IMG/VR virus record: IMGVR_UViG_3300042892_002669
Span: 1 to 64,000 of that record
DNA: 64,000 nt
Origin: a virus
Direction: 5' to 3' (one strand)
Positions 24,297-33,100 of the stretch are shown here, piece after piece; position 1 is the stretch's first letter; each line of letters begins with the position of its first letter. The notes under the pieces were generated by a model. It had not been told where the DNA came from. It saw nothing but the letters and a program-made list of their open reading frames with translations, and made no database searches. The translations under genes and the position numbers were made by a program.

Positions 24297-25489
24297 TAGA
24301 ATGCCTTTAAAATTATAAGTGAGTCATTAAATCTACCATTTGGCGTAGTAGCAGTTGCCTTAATTTCTTTGAAGTATTTACGTGCAGCTGGCTTGCTGCC
24401 CATGATTTCTTTGATGGCTTCTGCTGGCTTGCGCAATGTCTTTACTTCACTAGTTGACGTATCAAATCCCAGTAGAGTGTTGCCCTTGACTGTGAATGTT
24501 TTGCTGTAATCATCCGCAATATAGTGATGCAGTTTACGTTTGGCAGTGTCGTATACCCACGCCTCACTTGCACCATGCAGCTTAGTAGGATGTACACTAA
24601 CCAAATCCAGTTTGGCTGCAACATCTTTAAACTCCCGCAAGTACTTGAGTTTGCTCACAATCTTTTCTACCGGCACTGCCTTGCGAGCACGTGGGGTACG
24701 TGCAGTTTTCTTTACGCTGATATAGCTGTTGAGGTCACTTAATACACCATCAATAAACTTGATGATATTTTTAAGTTGAGTTTTTGTAAACTGATTGTAG
24801 CCCTCAGTTAGCAGACTGTCTTTGCTCTCCAGTACTTCTTCAAACTCAGCCAGCTTTTTCTTCCAAACACTGGCAACCAGTGGGATATGCTGTGGCATCA
24901 CATTTCGTTTGGCCAACTCGTCCATTGGGCGCAGTGAGTGTGTTGACTTGGCACCAGCTGCAATGTATTCATCAAACAGTCCCTCAATCTCACCGCAGGC
25001 TTCACTGGCTTTTTCGCGCAAGATTTCCTGAATGTTGGGACGATTAGCCGTTTCAACTTTGTCTGCCGGTGCCTCTTCTGCAGACTTAAAGCCAGACTTA
25101 AAGATGGTCTCGGGTTTAGAAACAGTGAGCAACAGTCTGGTGATTTCATTTTGCAGTGTTGCCTGTTCGTATTCTGTTAACTCAAGTCCTCTGAGTGTCA
25201 TACGCGACAGCCAGCACAGTGTAGTTAGTACTTCGCTTTCAGGCACTTTGTGCATTTGCTTGGCATCAGCTTTTCTGTCATTGTTTTCCAGATACTGAAT
25301 CAGCAAGTCCTTGCCCTCTTTGCGGCCATAGAATCGGTTGTACCAATTGAATGCACGTGACAGAGTAGAACTCCTAACCACTGTTTCGGGCTGAGTTTCA
25401 AAGCTGGGTTCTTCACCCATGTATTTGGTATCTACGTCTTTGGGGTTCAGTGCTTTTACCATTGTGTTGATGGACGATTTGCGTGTCAT
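24296..25489 (-). CDS. Conserved hypothetical early protein, 397 aa
   Basis: The ATG at 25489 has a strong AGGAG 5 bases upstream; an earlier ATG at 25504 has none. The protein is helical and charged, with AFNWYNRFYGRKEGKDLL near residue 45, a Lys/Arg-rich hinge (KKTARTPRARKAVP) near 265 and a C-terminal beta part (GNTLLGFDTSTSEVKTLRKP). I recall homologues in cyanophage genomes without a function. The promoter and operon with MazG place it in early metabolism takeover. Confidence 0.75.
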   Translation of the reverse strand: MTRKSSINTMVKALNPKDVDTKYMGEEPSFETQPETVVRSSTLSRAFNWYNRFYGRKEGKDLLIQYLENNDRKADAKQMHKVPESEVLTTLCWLSRMTLRGLELTEYEQATLQNEITRLLLTVSKPETIFKSGFKSAEEAPADKVETANRPNIQEILREKASEACGEIEGLFDEYIAAGAKSTHSLRPMDELAKRNVMPQHIPLVASVWKKKLAEFEEVLESKDSLLTEGYNQFTKTQLKNIIKFIDGVLSDLNSYISVKKTARTPRARKAVPVEKIVSKLKYLREFKDVAAKLDLVSVHPTKLHGASEAWVYDTAKRKLHHYIADDYSKTFTVKGNTLLGFDTSTSEVKTLRKPAEAIKEIMGSKPAARKYFKEIKATATTPNGRFNDSLIILKAF

Positions 25490-25516
25490 GTCTACTCCTG
25501 TCATTGTTTGTGTTAC

Positions 25517-25545
25517 ATTATAGCATAGTACTTATTAAATTGCAA
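25517..25545 (-). promoter_or_regulatory. Sigma70-type early promoter of the MazG operon
   Basis: TTGCAA (25540-25545), a 17-base spacer ending TGC (extended -10) and TATAAT (25517-25522). It is divergent from the late box at 25578, so early and late transcripts leave this 117-base gap in opposite directions. Confidence 0.75.
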
Positions 25546-25577
25546 CCTAATGTTGTATAAACACAACACCCGTTGGG

Positions 25578-25585
25578 CATAAATA
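25578..25585 (+). promoter_or_regulatory. Late promoter box CATAAATA
   Basis: Lies 21 bases before the gp14 ATG at 25607 and should drive gp14, gp15 and possibly the Nudix gene up to the terminator at 29071. Confidence 0.6.
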
Positions 25586-25606
25586 CTAGACTATTGGAAC
25601 CCATAA

Positions 25607-27244
25607 ATGCCTAAATTATCGCTATACCGCTCCCAAAAATCCAACGATTACAAGTTTTTTGACAGGAATATCGCTGAGCTATTCACCGTTGGCGGTACTG
25701 ACCTGTTTATACATAAGTATTTGGGTCCAAGTGACCAGGGTCCAACCACTTCATTGAGCCAGCCCAGATATGACAAACTTGATCCCACCAATATACAAGA
25801 TTTATTGTTTTTAGAGAATCGTGACCGCAAATATGATAGCAATATTTACAGATTACGTGGGCACTACAATACCCAAAATTTGGACTTTGATTTGAGTCAA
25901 TTTGGATTGTTTTTGAACAGTGATGTCATATTCATAACAGTTCACTATAACACCATGATAGAACTGATTGGTCGTAAGCTAATAGTGGGTGATGTATTTG
26001 AACTACCTCACTTGACTGACTATCACCCACTGAACGAAAAGATACCCACTGCACTGCGCCGATACTATCAGATCACTGATGCCAATTTCGCCAGTGAAGG
26101 CTTCAGCAGCAGCTGGTATCCTCACTTGTGGCGAATCAAGTGTGAGCCACTGGTTGACAGTCAAGAATTCGCTAACATATTGGATAAGCCTGTGGCACAA
26201 GATAACTTTTTGGGTGACTGGGACAAGACTACAACTTATGTTCCAGGCTATGTGGTCAGCTATGGTGACAAAAATTACATGCCCAAGCAAAATGTACCAG
26301 CGGGCATCCCCTGCACTGATACAACCTATTGGCAACTGGATATCGCTGACAGCTTGAAAGATATCTTGGGACGCTATAACAAGAATTTACAAATCAATGA
26401 AGCCATGATCAGTGAGGCCACCAGAATCGTACCAGCAAATGGATACGACAGAAAGCAACTGTACTTGGCTCCACTCAATGAGTACAATGAACCTGGCGCC
26501 GCCAAAAATGTTATCATACGCAGAGGCACTCCTGAAACAACTGTTAACTCTATTGAGTATGTAAACGGCAACATACCCATCGTTAGAATAGCCGCCGCGT
26601 CATTGAATAATATCAATGCATTAATGGACTCCACTGACTTGTTGGCATCATTCGTCAAACTCAGCTTGACTATAACCACTGTAATGCCTGAAAGAACTGA
26701 AAATGGTTCAGGTAGTGTGGAGCCAGACATCGTGCTGTCAGTGAAAGCACTGGGACCAATTGACATACCATATGGCACAGTAGACAACATAAATTCCGGC
26801 AGTGATGCCAGTGTTGATTCAGCCTCGTTTAATTCAGATGTGTTTCAAATAACTGAAGTACAAGACTTCCGCGCTGACGCCGACCCCAGGTTTAAGTTTG
26901 TAAAGAAAGAAACTGCCAGAGGCTTTGGATACACTGATGGCTATATGGCAGGCGAGGCTGCAGCACCAAACGGAGAACCATTTGGATCAGGCATCACCTT
27001 CCCCACCAGTGCCAAAGTTGGTGACTATTTCTTGAGAATGGATTACTTGCCTCAGCAGATGTTTCGTTGGGACGGCAATTTATGGGTTAAGATTTCTGAA
27101 GTCACCAGGGTGGAATCTGGATCCAACTCCAACCAAACGCAAATGGGCAGCTTTGTTAATAACAGCAATGTGACTGCTACATTGAACGGGCCTATCCCAG
27201 AGAAACAGGCACTATCAACAATTTTAAATATTACACCAGACTAA
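25607..27244 (+). CDS. 14: Neck protein gp14-like, enlarged, 545 aa
   Basis: The first 190 residues follow gp14 (LFTVGGTDLFIHKYLG, LIVGDVFELPHLTD, RRYYQITDANFASEGFSSSW, YPHLWRIKCEPL). T4 gp14 has only 256 residues. After it comes a Trp module (LGDWDKTTTYVPGYVVSYGDKNYM) close to the small chitin-binding (CBM5/12) fold, and near the end another (GDYFLRMDYLPQQMFRWDGN, then LWVKIS). The additions are probably exposed on the neck. The protein joins head to tail with gp13. Confidence 0.82.
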   Translation: MPKLSLYRSQKSNDYKFFDRNIAELFTVGGTDLFIHKYLGPSDQGPTTSLSQPRYDKLDPTNIQDLLFLENRDRKYDSNIYRLRGHYNTQNLDFDLSQFGLFLNSDVIFITVHYNTMIELIGRKLIVGDVFELPHLTDYHPLNEKIPTALRRYYQITDANFASEGFSSSWYPHLWRIKCEPLVDSQEFANILDKPVAQDNFLGDWDKTTTYVPGYVVSYGDKNYMPKQNVPAGIPCTDTTYWQLDIADSLKDILGRYNKNLQINEAMISEATRIVPANGYDRKQLYLAPLNEYNEPGAAKNVIIRRGTPETTVNSIEYVNGNIPIVRIAAASLNNINALMDSTDLLASFVKLSLTITTVMPERTENGSGSVEPDIVLSVKALGPIDIPYGTVDNINSGSDASVDSASFNSDVFQITEVQDFRADADPRFKFVKKETARGFGYTDGYMAGEAAAPNGEPFGSGITFPTSAKVGDYFLRMDYLPQQMFRWDGNLWVKISEVTRVESGSNSNQTQMGSFVNNSNVTATLNGPIPEKQALSTILNITPD

Positions 27245-27253
27245 GGAATACAC

Positions 27254-28624
27254 ATGGCAGCTTACTTCAATGACAATCAGATACGCAGATTTCTAATTCA
27301 ATTTGCGCGTATCTTTTCTGACTGGCAAGTTACTAAAGGCAAAGATCCAGCAGGCAACGATATATTAGTTCGTGTGCCCATTATGTACGGCGACAGTAGT
27401 CGTCAAGCTGCAGCTATTATAGCCAACAACAGTGCCAGCAGCATGCCCAGTGCGCCCCTGATTACCTATTATATAACAGCAGTAGAGTACGATCAAACCA
27501 GAACTCAAGATCCCTATTTCATTGACAAGATGAGTATAAGAAGAAGAAACTGGAATACTGAAACACAAAGCTACGAGAATGTACAGGGCGATGCGTTCAC
27601 TGTAGAGCGTGTGATGCCAGTTCCCTACACTCTGAGAATTTCAGTTGATTTTTGGACCACTAACTACAATCAGAAACTTGAACTCATTGAGCAGTTGGGC
27701 GTGTTGTTCAACCCCAGCATGGAGTTACAAAGCACAGACAACTTTATTGACTGGACCAGCTTGAGTGTAGTTTACCAAGAAGGATTAACATTCAGTTCAC
27801 GCTCAATACCACAGGGCACTGGCAATCCAATTGACGTATTAACTTGGAAATTCTACATGCCAATTTGGATAAGCAGCAGCGCCAAGGTCAAGAAGCTGGG
27901 CGTTATCTACAAAATTATTGCCAGTATATTCAAGGGCAACGCACTGACTGACATGCAGGACGATGACCTGTTGTTGGGTACCAGACAGAAAATTACACCA
28001 TATGGCTATAAGGTATTGCTGTTGGGCAACTCATTGCAGTTGTTGCCCAATTATGCCACAGCCTCGCCCAGCAATTCCACGTTGGATACGCCTGTTAGTC
28101 CTGATACTGATCTGGGCTGGACAGCCTTTTTGAACCTGTATGGTAAAGTAAAGCCAGGCATAAGTCAGATATGGTTACAGAATCCAAACATGACCACTGA
28201 CATAGTTGGCACTGTTGCATTTAATCCATCGGATGACCGACTGTTGATATTTGATATTGACACTGCGACTTTACCACAGGATACACTGGATCCAGTAGAC
28301 AGCGTTATTAATCCTCGCAATAAATATCCAGACAATGGATTGCCCACTGTGGCAATGGGACAACGCTATCTGGTAATTGATCAGATTGGCAGCGCTGATG
28401 TCAATCCTGCAGATAGTCCGTGGGGTTCACTGATAGCCAATCCCAACGACATAATTGAATACGATGGCGCCAATTGGACAGTGGTGTTTGACAGTGCATC
28501 TTCCACACGAGTAGAATTTGTCAAGAATTTAACCACCATGGTACAATACAGATATCAAGATAGTGCATGGGTGAAAAGCTATGAGGGGTACTACGCTCCT
28601 GGAGATTTCTCTGTAGTAATTTAA
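27254..28624 (+). CDS. 15: Tail completion and sheath stabiliser gp15-like, enlarged, 456 aa
   Basis: The N-terminal 200 residues match gp15: FNDNQIRRFLIQFARIF, RVPIMYGDSSRQAA, PYTLRISVDFWTTNYNQKLEL and the tail end of the core LTWKFYMPIWISSSAKV. T4 gp15 has 272 residues and caps the completed tail where it meets the neck. Here a C-terminal addition of about 200 residues includes IIEYDGANWTVVFDS, related to the Trp modules of gp14 and sheath. It starts 9 bases after gp14, in the same operon. Confidence 0.85.
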   Translation: MAAYFNDNQIRRFLIQFARIFSDWQVTKGKDPAGNDILVRVPIMYGDSSRQAAAIIANNSASSMPSAPLITYYITAVEYDQTRTQDPYFIDKMSIRRRNWNTETQSYENVQGDAFTVERVMPVPYTLRISVDFWTTNYNQKLELIEQLGVLFNPSMELQSTDNFIDWTSLSVVYQEGLTFSSRSIPQGTGNPIDVLTWKFYMPIWISSSAKVKKLGVIYKIIASIFKGNALTDMQDDDLLLGTRQKITPYGYKVLLLGNSLQLLPNYATASPSNSTLDTPVSPDTDLGWTAFLNLYGKVKPGISQIWLQNPNMTTDIVGTVAFNPSDDRLLIFDIDTATLPQDTLDPVDSVINPRNKYPDNGLPTVAMGQRYLVIDQIGSADVNPADSPWGSLIANPNDIIEYDGANWTVVFDSASSTRVEFVKNLTTMVQYRYQDSAWVKSYEGYYAPGDFSVVI

Positions 28625-28654
28625 GCAGTGCTCGTTTTGATGATAAATCAATAT

Positions 28655-29080
28655 ATGAGCAAAGTTGAAAACACATCAGCAGGAATATTCTTTTACTGTG
28701 ATAGCACGGATAGATTTTTATTCCTGTTGAGAAACGATGAAAAGAACAATGGATTCTGGGGAATACCTGGCGGCAAATTAGAAAATGCTGAAACACTCAG
28801 TCAGGGATTGGCTCGTGAATGTCAAGAGGAAATCGCATTCTTTCCCACCAATGCCAAACTGGTTCCCATTCAGAAATTCGTAAACAACACGTTTACCTAT
28901 CATACATTCTTTTGTACGATACCAGATGAGTTTATTCCAGTACTAAATGATGAGCATGTGGGATACTGTTGGGTTGATGTGCATCATTATCCTAAACCAC
29001 TGCATCCAGGGTTATTTAACACTATCAACTTTGATGTAGTGCAAACGAAATTAAAAGAACTTACAAAAAAAGCCGCATAA
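28655..29080 (+). CDS. Nudix hydrolase, 141 aa
   Basis: The Nudix box reads GKLENAETLSQGLARECQEE, i.e. GX5EX7REUXEE, with Ala instead of the last Gly. It probably hydrolyses nucleoside diphosphate derivatives such as oxidised dNTPs, NADH or RNA caps; the substrate is not readable. Starts at 28628 (GTG) and 28640 (ATG) are possible, but ATG 28655 gives the usual family beginning (MSKVENTSAGIFFYC). A GATAAATC sequence at 28642 may be a weak late box. The stop codon lies in the terminator loop. Confidence 0.88.
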   Translation: MSKVENTSAGIFFYCDSTDRFLFLLRNDEKNNGFWGIPGGKLENAETLSQGLARECQEEIAFFPTNAKLVPIQKFVNNTFTYHTFFCTIPDEFIPVLNDEHVGYCWVDVHHYPKPLHPGLFNTINFDVVQTKLKELTKKAA

Positions 29081-29092
29081 GCGGCTTTTTTG
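29068..29092. terminator. Bidirectional rho-independent terminator
   Basis: Perfect hairpin AGCCGC-ATAA-GCGGCT (29071-29086), flanked by A-run on the left and T-run on the right, so it can end both the plus-strand Nudix transcript and the minus-strand transcript of the 317-residue gene. Confidence 0.92.
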
Positions 29093-29108
29093 TATACTAT
29101 AGCTTAGA

Positions 29109-30062
29109 TTAAGCGTTAGTGATTCTTACAGAAACATTGGCCACTGGTGATCCAAATGTCCATTGTGCAGGTGAGTCATCAGCAAACTGTGTTCCAGTAT
29201 TGGCAACTACCACAGCCTTGTGGTTACTGATTTTAACTACCCAGTATGTACCACCAGCACTGTCAGTTGCAACAATAGCCATTTGGCCTGCTGCACTTGG
29301 AGTTGCTGCAACCAATGAGCATACTTCTGTGCCATCTGTTGTTTTAACTTTAAAGCGACGAGCATTTTTCTGACTGATAATATCAGCAGTTTTGTTTGAC
29401 CCACCAGTAACATACGCGGTTGGTACGATAGCATTTTCTTGATTAGTACTTGAACTAACATTACCTGTATCAACGGTTAATGTGACAGTTGGTACACCAA
29501 CTGCTGTTCCACCTGTATTAGTACCAGCTGTAGTCCAAGATAATGTAGGTACTGCAATATAACCAGAACCTTTTTCAACTGTAGTAATACTCTTAACACG
29601 ATACTTTACAGTGGCTTGTTGCTCACCGTCACCACCGACGATTTGATATGATGTTTCGGCTGTAGGAACTGTTGTAAACGAACCACGGTTAACTGGAACC
29701 ATAACTTGAACTTCACCTTGACCAGAGCCAACTGCTGTAATGTTAAGAGTAACACCAGCTAAACCTGTCAATGTTGTTGCGCCTCCAGTAGTAGTAACAT
29801 AACCGTTACCAGCTAGACCGTTTTGAGATACAATGCTTTCAACTTCCCAAACTACTGTAGCAGTAGCTTGTACACCAGTAGGTAGTGATGGTGCTGGGAT
29901 TACTAGTTGCGGTTGTGAATAAGTAGCATTGATAATTAAGCTACCTTTTTGTACTGCCAATGTATAATCAGCTAAACCTTCACCACCAATGCCATCATCA
30001 GCGCTGGTTGTAGTGCCAATGTTTCTATTACCAAAATATTTCTTATTTAACGGACGTCCCAT
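29109..30062 (-). CDS. Virion structural protein, 317 aa, probably abundant
   Basis: Starts MGRPLNKKYFGNRN and then is Thr/Gly/Val-rich beta structure (KRGSG-type turns such as VEKGSGYIAVPTLSW). I recall this N-terminus from aquatic T4-like virion proteins. It is a single-gene unit: late box, an 80-base leader with two hairpins, AAGGAG and a strong terminator, as expected for a highly expressed virion part. Could be a head or tail decoration protein; the location is unknown. Confidence 0.75.
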   Translation of the reverse strand: MGRPLNKKYFGNRNIGTTTSADDGIGGEGLADYTLAVQKGSLIINATYSQPQLVIPAPSLPTGVQATATVVWEVESIVSQNGLAGNGYVTTTGGATTLTGLAGVTLNITAVGSGQGEVQVMVPVNRGSFTTVPTAETSYQIVGGDGEQQATVKYRVKSITTVEKGSGYIAVPTLSWTTAGTNTGGTAVGVPTVTLTVDTGNVSSSTNQENAIVPTAYVTGGSNKTADIISQKNARRFKVKTTDGTEVCSLVAATPSAAGQMAIVATDSAGGTYWVVKISNHKAVVVANTGTQFADDSPAQWTFGSPVANVSVRITNA

Positions 30063-30142
30063 TTGTTTCTCCTTAGTTAGTTAGCGTTCTAGGCCTACGC
30101 AGTGGGTTACTGCATAAACTCTCAATTAAGAGTGAACATGTC

Positions 30143-30150
30143 TATTTATC
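30143..30150 (-). promoter_or_regulatory. Late promoter box GATAAATA with structured leader
   Basis: Lies 80 bases before the ATG at 30062. The leader contains CTCTTAATTGAGAG and GCAGTAACCCACTGC inverted repeats and an AAGGAG site. The length is unusual among late genes here. Confidence 0.65.
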
Positions 30151-33100
30151 TTATACGCCTATCGGATTAGGTCCGCCTGTGGGCACACTAGTCATAGTTA
30201 TCTTAAATTTAGCACCGGTTGAGTTGTTTATGATGTACAACCCGTCACTACCTGGCATCATGGTCCAAGTGTTAGCTTCATTCTTCATGGTAACATCACT
30301 GACATACAAGTTCTTCCAATGCAGATCAAGAGTTGGAACAACAGCAAGTATCAAGTCATTTACACCATCTGTGCCGTTCAATGCACTACCAAAAATAGTA
30401 ACTGTGTCATTAAATGTTAGAGTTGAGCCAGATGAAGTTGTACTATCAGCCGCAGCCGTTAGGGTTAAAGTGTTAGTTAAACTGTCAATAGTTACTACTC
30501 GTTGTCCAGAAGTAAATCCAGCGCCAGTTACTGCCATTTGTTGTGTAATACCCGAAATGTCATTCACCACAAGTGATATGCCTGTTGTGTTGACAAAAGT
30601 TTTATTTATGGAAGCGTATCCCGAACCTAATGCATTAATCCTAACTTTATACACCTGTCCGCCCACGCTAGCCGGAGTTGTATATACTTCAAATGATGCG
30701 TCCGCGCCCGACCCACTGGTAGCTACCAGTGGGTTCAACTCACCAGTGGGAGAAGATTGTGACACTATCCATGATTCGGCGAAAGTTTTAGCCGCGGCCG
30801 GGGTACCGGAGATAATATCTAATGAAGCGATTGATCCAGCTTTGGCACCTAAATTTTGTGAGGCTGTAGTACCAGGCACAACACTACCAACTGCATCAAC
30901 TGTTGTTGTTTGATATCCACCATTCCAAATAGTTACTTTATTATCCTTATCATTTACTCCTAATCCACTGCCTTCCATATATGGATATGCAATAAAATCT
31001 GCATTTGTATCAGATAGCATAGTGAATCCATTGGTCAATGACGTAAAATAGATACCATGTGTGGCACCGTGATAGCCAGTAATTGATACTAAATCAGGAT
31101 CCCAAATTAAACTAGTATTATCGCCAGGGATTGTGTACTGTCCATCCTTGTGTACAGTTAGTCCAAGTAGTGACCCAACACTGGTGATAGCAGGCTGTGC
31201 TGCTGTTGTCACTGTGCCAGCAGTAGTTGCAGTAGTGGCTGAACCAGCAGTAGTTGCGCTGGTAGCAGTTGCTACAGTGCCCACTACATTTGAAGCATTC
31301 AAGTTGGTTAAGGCGGCGCCGTTGCCTGAGAATAAATTGGCAGTTAATCGACCGGTGGTTTTGGCATATGTTAGCTGCGAATCACCACCAAAGGCTCCTG
31401 CATCATTAAATTGTACCTGTTGCGATGCGCCGCCTGGATTCACATCAGGTTGAGCTACCCAACTTAGTATTCCAGTGCCATCTGTTTGTATCACATACCC
31501 TGCAGTACCGCCGGTGATGGTTACGTTGGACAATGGTCCCAGATTAGCCAGTCTGGTTACTATCAGATTGCCATTGGATGTCAGATTGCCGTCTACTCTT
31601 AGTTCGGTCAATATGCCCACACTTGTTATACTGGACTGCGCACTGGCAGTGACTGTGCCTGCTGTAGTTGCGCTGGTGGCGCTGGCTACTGTGCCTGTTA
31701 CATTGGCTGCTGGAATACTGGTCAAGCCAGCAGCGGAACCGTAGAATGCAGTGGCTGTTAATCTGCCAGTGGTTTTATCAAAGGTCAATGCTGAGCTTGT
31801 GTTGGACACACCACTATCATTGAATTGAACTTGTTTATCTGAGCCTGGTGCTGATTTAGGATTCTGCCACGACAACACACCTAAGCCGTCAGTGGATAAC
31901 ATATAACCAGATGTTCCACCTGTGATGGTGACATTGGCCACTGCGCCTAAATTGGCAGTGCTGGTTGCTATTATATTTCCACTTACATTACCAATGAAGT
32001 TGCCTGCACGAACATTGCCCAGAGTATTGAATGTTACAACGTCACTTGCTACACTTACGTTACTGCCAAATACAAATTCTCCAGCATTGTTATCCCAACC
32101 CATGAATGCATCAACTGGCTCAGTGGTAAAATAATGTAATAGCTGACCTCTGTCTTTACCATCATTGCTTTCTAATACACCTGTTGTATTTCCGCCTTGC
32201 TCTATAATTGGATCTTTAACAACCATGGTTTCCACATTGGCAGTGATAGTAACACCACTAACTGTTAGGTTGCCGCTGATTGTGGCATCGCCTGCTGCTA
32301 AAGTGCCAACAGTTGATAAGTTGCCTGCTGTTGCTGTGCCAGTAACTGACAAGCTGGTTAATGTACCAACACTTGTAATGTTAGGTTGTGCTGGCGTTGT
32401 TACAGTTCCTGCGGTAGTTGCAGTACCTGCAGTGGTCGCGCTGGTTGCTGCTCCGCTTAGTGCGCCTACAAATGTGGTAGCTATTATCGCGCCATTGGCT
32501 AAGTTGGCCGAAAAACTGGCATTAGACAAGTGTGCGTAGTTACCAGTGGTAGTATCACTGATAAAAGGAATATATGCTGTGCCAGTGTTGGTCAATGTGG
32601 TTAATAGTGCTGCTGCATTGGTTGCATTGGCAACTGCACCACTTACGTTGGCGCCTGTTACTGCATTGGCTGTGGTTGCATATGTAGCCAAGCCAACCGC
32701 ACCTGAAACATTAGAACCTGTTACTGCGTTGGCAGTGGCTGCGAATGTAACTTCACCTGTAACGTTAGCGCCTGCTATTGAAGTTAGCCCTACCCCGTTT
32801 GCGATAATATAATCTACGCTTAATGTTTTGGTTGAATTATTATAAGTTAATCCTGAGCTGCCGGCAAAACTACCAGCACTATTAAATTGAACTTGGGTAT
32901 CGTCGCCACCTGGGGTAGTTTCTGAACCACCCGAACCTGCTGATTGTACTACCCAACTTAAATTACCGCTACCATCCGTTCTCAGTACATATCCAGCAGT
33001 ACCACCAAGTATTCTAACATTGCTCACTGCACCCAGACTTATATTTGCACCTGAAAGAGATACATTGCCTATGCTTGTTAAACTGGTCAGTGTACCAACA

